This document shows positions 1 to 8,353 of a DNA stretch of 52,990 bases, one piece after another. How positions within the stretch are numbered: position 1 is the stretch's first letter; the number at the start of each line of letters is the position of its first letter. The DNA comes from Chloroflexota bacterium. GTDB lineage: Bacteria; Chloroflexota; Dehalococcoidia; Lucifugimonadales; UBA3495. The stretch is from NCBI GenBank assembly GCA_002721995.1, contig PBMF01000048.1:1-52990 (forward strand), read 5' to 3'. The notes under the pieces are model-generated. The model did not search any database. It saw only the letters and a list, made by a program, of their open reading frames with translations, and was not told the DNA's origin. Both the position numbers and the translations under genes were made by a program.

Positions 1-1
1 G

Positions 2-475
2 CTGACATCCGGGACCGTCACGGTGAACGTCGCCGATTTCTCATCCCAGGCCCGAGGCATCTACCAGGTGGAAGCCGTGCTGCTCAGCGGGCCCGTTGAG
101 CTGTGCAAGATAGCCTTCGAAGTGAGCATCGAAGGCTTCGGCGGCACCGCCGCCTATGCGGCCACCGGAGTTTCGGCAGTAGCGGGCGCCGGTGCTTTGG
201 CCAGCGCTCCCGTGGCCGCCAACGGTTTCAGCGCCAAGCTGGACGCCAAGGTCCAGGTCGCCCGCCGCAGGCCCCAGGGGCTGCGCCGGTGGATACCCGT
301 TCCCGCCTGGAAACGGTCCCTGTTTAGCACCCTTGTTGGTGCCGCTACCGGCCTTGGCCTGGCGGTCCTGATGCAACAATCGGGCATCAGTCCCATGTCA
401 CTAGCCAACGCGGTATGGGGGCTGGTCCTCGGTGGCGGCGTCAGCTTCGGAGCCGGCTATTCTCTGGGGTCTTGA
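2..475 (+). CDS. C-terminal part of a membrane protein (5' end outside window)
   Basis: The reading frame is open from the first bases of the window to TGA at 473-475, so the true start lies upstream. The visible 157 residues begin with a beta-rich stretch, pass through an Ala/Gly-rich segment, then a basic stretch (RRRPQGLRRW). They end with two hydrophobic segments typical of membrane helices (roughly STLVGAATGLGLAVLMQ and LANAVWGLVLGGGVSFG). No family was recognised. An internal ATG at 23 would give 150 residues, but the open frame upstream makes a longer protein more likely. A GC-rich terminator follows. Confidence 0.6.
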   Translation: MTSGTVTVNVADFSSQARGIYQVEAVLLSGPVELCKIAFEVSIEGFGGTAAYAATGVSAVAGAGALASAPVAANGFSAKLDAKVQVARRRPQGLRRWIPVPAWKRSLFSTLVGAATGLGLAVLMQQSGISPMSLANAVWGLVLGGGVSFGAGYSLGS

Positions 476-550
476 AGACCTTTTTGAAACCTCCCCAGGG
501 GGATTAGATTCGGCCACAAATGGCCCAGCGTCTTCGGGCGATGTACAATT

Positions 551-594
551 GGCGGGCGGACGGACCGGGAGACCGGCCCTTCGCCCGCCTTTTC
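551..594 (+). terminator. Rho-independent terminator after the first gene
   Basis: GGCGGGCG at 551-558 pairs with CGCCCGCC at 582-589, with a smaller CCGG/CCGG hairpin inside and four T residues at 590-593. It separates the membrane-protein gene from the catabolic cluster starting at 631. Confidence 0.65.
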
Positions 595-630
595 TGTTTC
601 AAATACAGTGGAATCACAGGAGGACGAGCC

Positions 631-1086
631 ATGGCCAACCGGATCAAGCACATAGCGCTCCAGACGGAAAATCCCGCCGAAACCGCCGAGTGATACAAGA
701 CCGTTTTCGGCCTGGACGAACTGCGCCGCTCCCCCACCGACAGCGGAGAGGAAGGCGTCTGGCTCAACGACGGCTACATCTATTTCGCCATCCTGAAGAT
801 GGGGTCGGAGGACGCACCCAACCTGGGCGAAGGCTCCTCCACGGTAAAGGGCGTCCACCACATCGGCTTCTACGTCGATGACCTGGACGAAGCGGTGGCC
901 ACCGTGGAAGACAATGGCGCGACCGAATGCCCCGGCAGCAGCAAGGCGAACCGCAAGTACAAGGGCCCGGACGGCCTGATGATCGACCTGCGCTTCCGCG
1001 GTTGGGACGAGCAGATTCGCGCCCGCTCCACCCTCTACGAACTCACCGAAGCCCCGCCAGCCAAGACCGCCGGGGCCGCCGACTAG
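631..1086 (+). pseudogene. VOC/glyoxalase-fold protein interrupted by in-frame TGA
   Basis: ATG at 631 follows an AGGAGG ribosome site at 618-623 with ideal spacing. The frame reads MANRIKHIALQTENPAETAE, then TGA at 691-693, then YKTVFGLDEL and on without decay to TAG at 1084-1086 (151 residues if read through). The N-terminal betaalphabeta unit and the second module (GVHHIGFYVDDLDEAVATV, DGLMIDLRF) are typical of vicinal-oxygen-chelate proteins of dioxygenase/glyoxalase type. Family members commonly have Trp at the interrupted position (AEWYKTVFG), so TGA most simply reflects TGG to TGA. The hairpin after the TGA (CCG-TTTT-CGG) is too close and has no G in the loop, so a selenocysteine reading is not supported. 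It is the first gene of the catabolic cluster; the substrate is unknown. It could be a fresh pseudogene, a readthrough product or a base error. Confidence 0.75.
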
Positions 1087-1115
1087 AAAATTCTTTATAC
1101 ATAGGACACTTACCC

Positions 1116-1931
1116 ATGGCTGAAACCAAACGGATCGGCGCCCTGGTGCCCGCCACCAACCCGGTGGTGGAGCCTGATTTCTACCGGGTGCTGCCGCCAG
1201 AGATTACAGTCCACTTCGAGCGGATGTTCAACGGCGACTGGGGCAACCAACCCAAAGCCGAAGTGGACACCGGCCACCAGATAAGCATCTCCAGCGAAGA
1301 AGCGGCCACCGTGGACACCGCCCTTTTCGGCTTCGACGCCGACAAGATGAACGAGGACGTGTCCCGGGGCGCCCGCTCCCTCTCCAACATCAAACCGGAT
1401 ATCCTGGTCTACGCCTGCACCTCGGGCACCTACCACAAGGGCTACATCCAGTTCGACAGAGAGATGTCCCAGGAGATGCAGATCGCCAGCGGAGTGGAGT
1501 CCATCACCGCCGTGGGAGCCTGCATCGAGGCCTTCAATTTCATGGGCTCCAAGAAGCTCAGCATCGCCGGGCCCTACCGCCACTTCCACCTGCGCCACCG
1601 CCTCAAGCCCCTGCTGGAGGAGGCCGGTTTCGAGGTGCTCAGCGCCGACGGCGAGCCCTGGATGCAGGACTCCATGAACCCCCTAGAGATCGAAGAAGAG
1701 ACCGTGGAGACCATCGTCAACTTCGTCCCCACGGTGGTGAAGGACGAGGCCGACACCATCTTCCTGCCCGGCACCGCCTGGCGGGGACTGGATGCTGTGG
1801 AACCCCTGGAGCAGCGACTGGGCAAGACCGTCATCTCGGTGAACCAGGCCACAATCTGGCTGGCCCTGCGCCGCATTGGCTGGACCGAGCCCATCCAAGG
1901 CTTCGGCAGTCTGCTCCGGAAACTAACCTAA
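1116..1931 (+). CDS. Maleate isomerase / Asp-Glu racemase superfamily protein
   Basis: A 271-residue protein; the ATG at 1116 is chosen because the upstream in-frame extension only overlaps the VOC gene. MAETKRIGALVPATNPVVEP at the N terminus and VYACTSGTYHKG in the middle match the arylmalonate decarboxylase/maleate cis-trans isomerase family, in which two Cys residues flank the substrate. The first Cys is present (YACTSG). At the second site, where relatives have SCTNLRT, this protein has LPGTAWRG, so the second catalytic Cys is replaced by Gly. The reaction may therefore be a one-Cys chemistry, such as decarboxylation, rather than isomerisation; that is inference. It lies 29 bases after the VOC gene and 10 bases before a flavin monooxygenase, so probably in one operon. 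Confidence 0.8.
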   Translation: MAETKRIGALVPATNPVVEPDFYRVLPPEITVHFERMFNGDWGNQPKAEVDTGHQISISSEEAATVDTALFGFDADKMNEDVSRGARSLSNIKPDILVYACTSGTYHKGYIQFDREMSQEMQIASGVESITAVGACIEAFNFMGSKKLSIAGPYRHFHLRHRLKPLLEEAGFEVLSADGEPWMQDSMNPLEIEEETVETIVNFVPTVVKDEADTIFLPGTAWRGLDAVEPLEQRLGKTVISVNQATIWLALRRIGWTEPIQGFGSLLRKLT

Positions 1932-1941
1932 AGGAACAACG

Positions 1942-2916
1942 ATGCGATTCGGCATGTTTGGCAGCGCCCAGGCCGGGCGCGGCGGGCCCAACGTGGACAG
2001 CGGAGCCGGATTCCGGGAATTCGTTGAGCGCAACATCGAAGCGGAGTCTCTGGGGTACCACAGCACCTTCCTGGTGGAGCACCATTTCACCGGGTTCGGC
2101 CAGGTGTCGGCAACGCTGAATCTGCTGACCTGGATCGGCGCCCGCACCACCACCCTCCGTCTGGGTACAGCGGTCATCGTCCTGCCCTGGCACAACCCCG
2201 TCCTGCTGGCGGAGCAGTTCGCCACCCTGGACCTGCTCTCGAACGGGCGTGTGGACGCCGGCATCGGCAAGGGCTACAGGCGCAGCGAGTTCGAGGGTTT
2301 CGCCATGCCCATCGAGGAGGCCGACGCCCGCTTCGCCGAATGTCTGGAGATCATGCTCAAGGCGTGGACTTCGGACGCGCCCTGGTCCCACAAGGGCCAG
2401 TACTGGCAGTACAACGACGTAATCGTCGAGCCGCCCAGTGTTCAGGAACCCCACCCCCAACTGTGGATGGGCGCGGGCAGCCCCCGTTCCATCAAGCAGG
2501 TGGCCCAACTGGGCTGCAACATGCTCCTGGGCCAGTTCGACTCCTTCGAGATGATTGCCGAGGAAGTCGCCATGTTCAAGTCCGAGGTCGAGGCCACGGG
2601 ACGCACCTTCGACCCCATGAGCGTGGGAGTGGCCCGTTCGGTGAACATCGTCGATTCCAAGGAAGAATACGACAGGGCCATCGAGACCCGGATGGCCGCC
2701 CGCGCCCGCACCCAAAACCTGGCCCAGCAGTCCAATTTCCAGGACACTTGGGAGGGGGCCGAAGCTGGAGTCATCTACGGGTCGCCTGATCACGCCAGCC
2801 GGGAGATCCAAGCACTCAAGGACATCGGCGTGGAGTATGTGCTGCTGAACTGTCCGGCGGGGATAACCACCCTCCGCCGCTTTGCCAGCGATGTGATGCC
2901 CGTCTTCGCCAATTAA
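1942..2916 (+). CDS. LLM-class flavin-dependent oxidoreductase
   Basis: A 324-residue bacterial luciferase-like TIM-barrel monooxygenase. Evidence is the N-terminal strand MRFGMFGSAQ, the LVEHHF motif near residue 48, the LRLGTAVIVLPWHNPVLLAEQ strand-helix unit, and SNGRVDAGIGKGYRRSEFEGF, which is the usual flavin-phosphate region. Such enzymes use reduced FMN or F420 with O2 to oxidise organic substrates, and many are expanded in SAR202-like Chloroflexota. A ribosome site AAAGGAAC lies just upstream of the ATG. It sits between the isomerase-like gene and an aldolase, consistent with one degradation route. The substrate cannot be inferred. Confidence 0.88.
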   Translation: MRFGMFGSAQAGRGGPNVDSGAGFREFVERNIEAESLGYHSTFLVEHHFTGFGQVSATLNLLTWIGARTTTLRLGTAVIVLPWHNPVLLAEQFATLDLLSNGRVDAGIGKGYRRSEFEGFAMPIEEADARFAECLEIMLKAWTSDAPWSHKGQYWQYNDVIVEPPSVQEPHPQLWMGAGSPRSIKQVAQLGCNMLLGQFDSFEMIAEEVAMFKSEVEATGRTFDPMSVGVARSVNIVDSKEEYDRAIETRMAARARTQNLAQQSNFQDTWEGAEAGVIYGSPDHASREIQALKDIGVEYVLLNCPAGITTLRRFASDVMPVFAN

Positions 2917-2944
2917 AAACAGACCGGAGAGTCAATGAACAACC

Positions 2945-3715
2945 ATGAGGACTAACACCACCAAGGCCAGCCTGGCCGAAGGCAAGACCGTCTTCGGCGC
3001 CATCGTCAGCCGCTACTCACCTGACGTCGTGGAGATATTCGGGGCCATCGGCTACGACTTTGTGATGATCGACTGCGAACACGGGCCCATGAACCTGGAT
3101 CAGGTAGAACACATGGTCAGGGCCGCCGAGTCCTTCGGCATAACGCCCATCGCCCGTATCCCGGACCACGCCGACGCCACCGTACTCCGTTTCCTTGACC
3201 GGGGCGTGCAGGGGATCATCGTGCCCCACATCAACACGGCAGCCGATGCGGAAGCCGTGACCACGGCGGCCCGTTACTACCCAGAGGGTCACCGCGGTTC
3301 CGCCGGCGGAGGCAGGCCCCATGATTACGGCGTGGGCGTGACCAGGGAGGAATCCGCCGAGTGGATCAACTCCCAGGTGATGGTCATTCCCATGTGCGAA
3401 GAGACTGAGGCCGTGGACAACCTGGACGCCATCATGAAAGTCCCGGGCATCGACGTGATACACGTTGCAGCCGGCGACCTGGGTCAGAGCATGGGCAACC
3501 CTGGCACCGCCAAGGTGCGGGAACTGATGAGCCAGGTCCTCCCCAAGATTAGGGCCGGCGGCATAAACGTGGGCGCGGGTGGCAACTCACCCGCCGATGC
3601 CGCGGGCGTGGCCGAATTCGTCAACCTGGGCGCCAACTTCGTCACCGTTTCATCCCAGGGCTTGCTGCGGCTGGCCGGTCAGGACTTCCTCAAGCGGGTG
3701 GAAGCCGCCCTTTAA
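2945..3715 (+). CDS. HpcH/HpaI-family class II aldolase
   Basis: A 256-residue enzyme of the 4-hydroxy-2-oxoheptanedioate / 2-keto-3-deoxy-rhamnonate aldolase family (pyruvate-forming, divalent metal). IDCEHGPMNLDQVEHMV contains the general-base His (H46) and the family signature. GVQGIIVPHINTAADAEAV is the pyruvate-binding strand, PMCEETEAV and the later GDLGQSMG supply the metal-binding Glu and Asp, and GHRGSAGGGRPHDYG is the active-site loop. It starts 28 bases after the monooxygenase. A GGAGA lies 14 bases upstream of the ATG, a slightly long gap. A competing ATG at 2935 in another frame stops after six codons. It likely cleaves an oxidised intermediate made by its neighbours. Confidence 0.88.
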   Translation: MRTNTTKASLAEGKTVFGAIVSRYSPDVVEIFGAIGYDFVMIDCEHGPMNLDQVEHMVRAAESFGITPIARIPDHADATVLRFLDRGVQGIIVPHINTAADAEAVTTAARYYPEGHRGSAGGGRPHDYGVGVTREESAEWINSQVMVIPMCEETEAVDNLDAIMKVPGIDVIHVAAGDLGQSMGNPGTAKVRELMSQVLPKIRAGGINVGAGGNSPADAAGVAEFVNLGANFVTVSSQGLLRLAGQDFLKRVEAAL

Positions 3716-3725
3716 CCCCCGTTAA

Positions 3726-5012
3726 CTAACGTCCGTAGGCCGCCGCCGCAGGACTCCCCGTCTGCACCGGCGGCCTGGGCTTCCTCGTCATCAGGAAGAA
3801 GAAAGCGGCGGTCAGATAGATGGGGAAGAAGGACACCAACACAATGGTGTAGCTGCCCGTCTCGTCGAAGATATACCCGGCATAGATCGGGGAGAGCAGC
3901 ATACCGATGTTGAATACAACGCTGATGAGTCCCATGAGCGTGGCAAAGCTGGTGCGCCCAAAGAAGTTCCCCAGGGACACCCAGTTCAGCGCGCTGGTAC
4001 CCTGCTCGATGGCCATGAGGGCCACAAAGATATAGACCGCGAAGTTGCCTTCCACGGTCAGTAGCACCACCGTGGCCAGGGCCGCCGCTCCCATCCCACC
4101 GCCCATCATGGGCTGGAGCGGGAATTTGTCTCCCAGATACCCCACGATGATCCGCAGAGGGATGGACATCAGGAACATGAGGGAGAACATGAACCCCGCC
4201 AATTCCGCGGACATCCCCTTCCACACGAACATCTCCACGGAGTGGACCGATATGGTGCCCCAAAGGGAGATTCTCAGCACCGAACCGGTGAACAGTATCC
4301 AGTAGGCCTTGGTGCGCAGGGCTTGGCGTACCGTGAAGTCAACGATCTGGGGCTTCGGACCCTTGTCCTCGTCATCGGGGAATGGCAGGTCGGGACCGAT
4401 GCCCTCTCGTTCCGGGGAATGCTTCACCAACGAGGCCAGGGGCAGGACTATCAGCCCCATGAAGATGCCGGAGTAGAGCATGACGTCCCGCCAGCCGATG
4501 GTCGCCACGCCGATGGTTATCAGCGGCAGGATGGCCGCCCCGCCCGAGGAGAACCCGGTGATGCAGATGGACATGGCCAGGGAGCGGCGGCGGATGAACC
4601 ACCGGTTCACCGCACTGATCAGCACCTGGCCCAGGCCGGAACTCTTGCCCACTCCCACCACGCCGACAAATATGACAACGAAGAGCAGGTAGTTGTGGAC
4701 CCAGTGCAGGAGGATGAACCCGGAACTGGCCAGCAGTCCCCCGAAGATGATCATGGGCCGGGAACCGAAGCGATCCACCAGTCTGCCCACGATGGGGCCG
4801 GCGATGCTGCCCTCGGCCCGGACCAGGGAGAAGATCAAAGAGGTCTGGGTGCTGGTCAGCCCCAGGTCACGCTGGATTGGCCCGAAGAAGATGGCGTTGG
4901 AATTGGAGAAGATGCCGCCGGATAGAGTTCCCAGCAAGAACGTGGATGCCAACACCCACCACCCGTAGTAGGCGTTCTTGATCTTGCGGGGCACCGGCGC
5001 CCGGTTTAGCAT
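3726..5012 (-). CDS. MFS transporter (monocarboxylate/oxalate-formate-type)
   Basis: A 428-residue protein with about 12 hydrophobic segments. It opens with KNAYYGWWVLASTFLLGTLS, the usual first helix of the OFA/monocarboxylate-transporter branch of the major facilitator superfamily, and has the GRLVDRFGSRPMI loop motif between TM2 and TM3. Likely cargo is an organic acid produced or consumed by the surrounding catabolic genes, but this is inference. It converges with the aldolase, with 10 bases between stops. The minus-strand gene at 47586 belongs to the same branch. Confidence 0.85.
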   Translation of the reverse strand: MLNRAPVPRKIKNAYYGWWVLASTFLLGTLSGGIFSNSNAIFFGPIQRDLGLTSTQTSLIFSLVRAEGSIAGPIVGRLVDRFGSRPMIIFGGLLASSGFILLHWVHNYLLFVVIFVGVVGVGKSSGLGQVLISAVNRWFIRRRSLAMSICITGFSSGGAAILPLITIGVATIGWRDVMLYSGIFMGLIVLPLASLVKHSPEREGIGPDLPFPDDEDKGPKPQIVDFTVRQALRTKAYWILFTGSVLRISLWGTISVHSVEMFVWKGMSAELAGFMFSLMFLMSIPLRIIVGYLGDKFPLQPMMGGGMGAAALATVVLLTVEGNFAVYIFVALMAIEQGTSALNWVSLGNFFGRTSFATLMGLISVVFNIGMLLSPIYAGYIFDETGSYTIVLVSFFPIYLTAAFFFLMTRKPRPPVQTGSPAAAAYGR

Positions 5013-5131
5013 CGTGGTCCGTTCATCGTCTCGGCCTAGACCGGTCTTTCAGCCAGGGTAATACACTAAGACTCTAAACCAACCGCGGCCAAATTGCCCT
5101 ACCCGGCCCGGGTTCACTTTTCGCCAAAACT

Positions 5132-6145
5132 CTAGTTGGCCAATATCTCGTTGATGGCGTCGTCCATGAATTTGGAGTCCACCGGGTTGAAGCCAGGTCC
5201 CCCCGCTAGATGGCCCCATATCGACTCGATGGGCCGTAGTTCGGCGTTGGGCATCTGGGCCACTTCCAGTTCGTTGTCCTCGGGCGGGAAGTAGAGGTCG
5301 GTCCGTCCAGGCATCACTATGGCCCTGGCCTTGATGGCGCCCAGGGCCTTCTTGAAGTCACCGTTGTAAATCTCGTTGTTGCTGATGTCGGCGTTCTGCC
5401 AGGTCCAGACCATCGCCAGCAAGTCATTGGCGTCGGCATTGATGCGCCTGGCCTCCCAGAAATTGACCAGGTAGTCCTCCAGGGACTCGTAGCCCAGCTC
5501 CAGATATACCTCTTCACGGTAGAAGGCCTGGGATACCGCCCAGCCGGCGTAGACCCGGCCCATGGCGCGGAGTCCCTTGAGGGGCGGCTTTTCGTACGAA
5601 CCTCCCATCCAAGCGTCGTCGGCGGTGATGGCGGCTTTGACCCCCTCCAGAAAGACGAAGTTGTGGCGGGAGGTCCTGGCGGAGGTGCAGATGGGCAGGA
5701 TGCGCTCCACCATGTCCGGGTACAGGCTGCCCCACTGGTAGGTCTGCTGGCCGCCCATGGACCACCCGGTGACCAGGGCGATCTTCTCGATGCCGAAGAC
5801 CTGGGTAATCAGCCGGTGTTGAGCCGAGACGTTGTCATATAGGCTGACGTTGGGGAACCGGGCCCGGTTGTAGGGCGGCGTGGCGTTGCTGGGCGAGGTG
5901 GAGACGCTGTTCCCAAACATGTTGGGCACAATGATGAAGTACTTGCTGGGGTCAAGGGCCCGGCCCTCGCCAATCATCCCCTCGTTTTGGGTGTGCTGGC
6001 CGCCAAAGAAGGTGGGTAACACCACCACATTGTCCCTGGCCGCGTTCAGCCGTCCGTAGGTCTTATAGGCCAGCTTGGCTTCCCTAAGGGTTGTCCCCGA
6101 TTGCAGGGGCAAAGAATCTATGTTGAAAATCTCGTAGTCCCACAT
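5132..6145 (-). CDS. Alpha/beta-hydrolase, homoserine O-acyltransferase (MetX)-like
   Basis: A 337-residue alpha/beta-hydrolase. I start it at the ATG whose complement is 6143-6145, giving MWDYEIFNI; the longer frame to 6202 adds an Arg/Gly-rich tail unlike the family. The nucleophile elbow is GWSMGG (Ser129), with acid GRTDLYFPPEDN and His in SIWGHLAGG, laid out as in MetX-type acyltransferases. The oxyanion segment LPTFFGGQHTQN and IVPNMFGNSVSTSPSN also resemble MetX. No methionine genes are nearby and the SIWGH active-site context differs from typical MetX, so an esterase or thioesterase role in the catabolic cluster is at least as likely. Confidence 0.8.
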   Translation of the reverse strand: MWDYEIFNIDSLPLQSGTTLREAKLAYKTYGRLNAARDNVVVLPTFFGGQHTQNEGMIGEGRALDPSKYFIIVPNMFGNSVSTSPSNATPPYNRARFPNVSLYDNVSAQHRLITQVFGIEKIALVTGWSMGGQQTYQWGSLYPDMVERILPICTSARTSRHNFVFLEGVKAAITADDAWMGGSYEKPPLKGLRAMGRVYAGWAVSQAFYREEVYLELGYESLEDYLVNFWEARRINADANDLLAMVWTWQNADISNNEIYNGDFKKALGAIKARAIVMPGRTDLYFPPEDNELEVAQMPNAELRPIESIWGHLAGGPGFNPVDSKFMDDAINEILAN

Positions 6146-6289
6146 GTATCCCACCCTACCGCCTATTGCATGGCCGCGTCCACACCGGCGCCCTACTGAC
6201 ACGGCAATCCCACGAGGTATCTCGCCGATTGACTCTGCCCAGCCCAGCTTTTAGACTTGCCTCGCAATTCCCACCCTGGAGGTGTCCCC

Positions 6290-7402
6290 ATGGCCCCCGA
6301 CCCAGTGAATATCTACGAATATGAAGCCATAGCCAAAGAACGCCTGGACCACGGCGATTACGATTTCATCGCCGGCGCAGCCACCGACGAGATCACCCTG
6401 CACCGCACCCGCCAGGTCCTGGACTCCATCGTGATGAAGCCGCGGATGATGGTGGACGTGAGCCAGCGCGACCTGAGCACCACCGTCCTGGGGCAGAAGA
6501 TCAACATGCCCGTGATGCTGGCTCCCGCCGGCAACCACGGCGCGGCCCACATCGACGCCGAGCTGGCCTCGGCCAAGGCGGCTGGAGACTTCGGCACGGT
6601 CATGGTCCTCAGCTCCCACTCCGCCAAGACACTGGAGGACGTGGCAGAGGCCGCCACCGGACCCATCTGGTTCCAGCAGTATTTCTTCAAAGACAAGGAA
6701 CTTACCCTGGGTATGGCCGCCCGTGCCGAGGCGGCCGGGTACTCCGCCCTCTGCCTGACCCTGGACGCCAAGATCGTGCCCAAGCGGGAGCGCAACATCC
6801 GCAACAATTACGTGGGACCCGAGTCGCCCAACTACGCGGCCCTGGAACTGGGCACCCATTCTTGGACCTTCGCCGCCGATGCCCCGGCCGGGCCCGCCGA
6901 CATCCGCGACCAGGCAACCACCTGGGACGATCTGGAATGGCTGGCCGGTGAGACCAAACTGCCCATCGTGGTTAAAGGGATCATGACCGGCGAGGACGCC
7001 CGCCGCTCCGCCGAATCGGGCGCCAAGGCGGTGATCGTTTCCAACCACGGTACCCGCTACCTGGATACCACTTTCACCACCATAGAGGTTTTGCCCGAGG
7101 TGGTGGAGCAGGTGGACGGCAAGGCTGAGGTCTACATGGACGGCGGCGTCCGCCGCGGCGCGGACATCTTCAAGGCCTTGGCCCTGGGAGCCCGTTCGGT
7201 GCTCATCGGCCGTCCCCTCTTCTGGGGACTGGCCGTCAACGGCGAGGCTGGAGTCTCGTCCGTTTTGACCATGCTGCGCGACGAACTGGACGCCACCATG
7301 GGCATCTGCGGCCGCACCACCATCGACAGCATCGACCTGGACACCCTGGGCGGCATCTCGCCCCTGCAGCAACTCTTCGACCGGCGGGACGCCGGACGCT
7401 AA
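6290..7402 (+). CDS. FMN-dependent alpha-hydroxy acid oxidase/dehydrogenase
   Basis: A 370-residue TIM-barrel flavoenzyme of the lactate oxidase/glycolate oxidase family, oxidising 2-hydroxyacids to 2-oxoacids. ATG at 6290 is chosen because GGAGG at 6278-6282 lies seven bases upstream; an upstream in-frame ATG at 6257 lacks such a site. Conserved features are YDFIAGAATDE near residue 24, LAPAGNHGAAH near 78, VVKGI (Lys229), and SNHGTRYLD with the catalytic His253 and substrate-binding Arg256. YMDGGVRRGADIFKALALGA is the C-terminal phosphate-binding signature. It heads a group with the NHL and SnoaL genes. Confidence 0.9.
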   Translation: MAPDPVNIYEYEAIAKERLDHGDYDFIAGAATDEITLHRTRQVLDSIVMKPRMMVDVSQRDLSTTVLGQKINMPVMLAPAGNHGAAHIDAELASAKAAGDFGTVMVLSSHSAKTLEDVAEAATGPIWFQQYFFKDKELTLGMAARAEAAGYSALCLTLDAKIVPKRERNIRNNYVGPESPNYAALELGTHSWTFAADAPAGPADIRDQATTWDDLEWLAGETKLPIVVKGIMTGEDARRSAESGAKAVIVSNHGTRYLDTTFTTIEVLPEVVEQVDGKAEVYMDGGVRRGADIFKALALGARSVLIGRPLFWGLAVNGEAGVSSVLTMLRDELDATMGICGRTTIDSIDLDTLGGISPLQQLFDRRDAGR

Positions 7403-7434
7403 AACCCGCTAACTAGGACAACAGGAGAACAACA

Positions 7435-8307
7435 ATGGCTACAGTAGGTTCTGGCAGGTACACGTACGAACTAATCGAGAACTGGGGCAAGCTGCCCGCC
7501 GGTGAGACCTTCGGCATGGTCAGCGCCATCGCCACCGACTCCCAGGACCGGGTATTCGCCTTCCAGCGCAAGGAACCCCCCATGCTGATCTTCGATAGGG
7601 ACGGCAATCTCACGGGCTCCTGGGGCAACGGTTCCTTTGAATTCGCCCACGGCATCCACATCGCCGATGACATCATCTACGTGACCGACCGCAACACCTC
7701 GGTCTGCATCATGTACACCCTGGACGGCAAGCCCATCCAGATGCTAGGCCGCCACGGCGTCCATTCGGACACCGGCTGCGAGAACCCCGGTGACCTGGTG
7801 CCCAGGGCGGCCGGCCCCTTCAACTCCCCCGCCGAACTGGTCCCGTCGGCCTCGGGTGACCTCTACGTTGCCGACGGCTACCGTAACTCCCGGGTGCACC
7901 GGTTCTCCAATGACGGTCAGCTGAAGAAGTCCTGGGGCGAACCGGGTAAGCAAGCGCCCAACGAGTTCCACCTGCCCCACAGCATCCTGGTCGACGGCGA
8001 CAACGTGGTTGTCTGCGACCGGGAGAACGACCGCATCCAGATATTCGGTCTGGATGGCGATTTCAAGGAGATCTGGGACGACATCCAGCGCCCCATGGAC
8101 ATCTCCATGGACACCGAGGGCAACTACATGGTCAGCGAGGGGCAGCGGGACAACTCAGCCCGCATCAGCATCCTGGACAAGAAGGGCGCGGTGCTCTCCC
8201 GCTTCGATTGCCGGGGCTCCGGCCACGGCAGCTGGATCGACTCCCGGGGCGACATCTACCTGGGCGGCGTTCCCGACGCCATCGACAAGTACGTGCGTCA
8301 GGGTTAA
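7435..8307 (+). CDS. NHL-repeat six-bladed beta-propeller protein (PAL-like lyase family)
   Basis: A 290-residue propeller. Several repeats follow the NHL pattern, for example FNSPAELVPSASGDLYVADGYRNSRVHRFS, then FHLPHSILVDGDNVVVCDRENDRIQIF and RPMDISMDTEGNYMVSEG. The family includes peptidyl-alpha-hydroxyglycine alpha-amidating lyase-like proteins, which cleave N-dealkylation intermediates and use metal ions in the central channel. There is no signal peptide, so it is probably cytoplasmic. It starts 32 bases after the FMN oxidase with AGGAGAA before the ATG, so the two are likely co-transcribed. A lyase acting on an oxidised intermediate is plausible but unproven. Confidence 0.75.
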   Translation: MATVGSGRYTYELIENWGKLPAGETFGMVSAIATDSQDRVFAFQRKEPPMLIFDRDGNLTGSWGNGSFEFAHGIHIADDIIYVTDRNTSVCIMYTLDGKPIQMLGRHGVHSDTGCENPGDLVPRAAGPFNSPAELVPSASGDLYVADGYRNSRVHRFSNDGQLKKSWGEPGKQAPNEFHLPHSILVDGDNVVVCDRENDRIQIFGLDGDFKEIWDDIQRPMDISMDTEGNYMVSEGQRDNSARISILDKKGAVLSRFDCRGSGHGSWIDSRGDIYLGGVPDAIDKYVRQG

Positions 8308-8353
8308 CAGCCCATCTCGAAATCACAAGTGATCAAATCAAGGGAGAAACCCG

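Noticed and set aside
691-710. Selenocysteine reading of the TGA in the VOC gene
   Set aside because: The only hairpin (CCG-TTTT-CGG) begins about seven bases after TGA, has no G in its loop and a three-pair core. Relatives have Trp, not Cys, at this position.
1831-2811. Long antisense open frame opposite the flavin monooxygenase
   Set aside because: Composition (Gly/His/Val/Asp-rich, no domain) is typical of the shadow of a GC-rich gene; the plus-strand frame is a clear enzyme.
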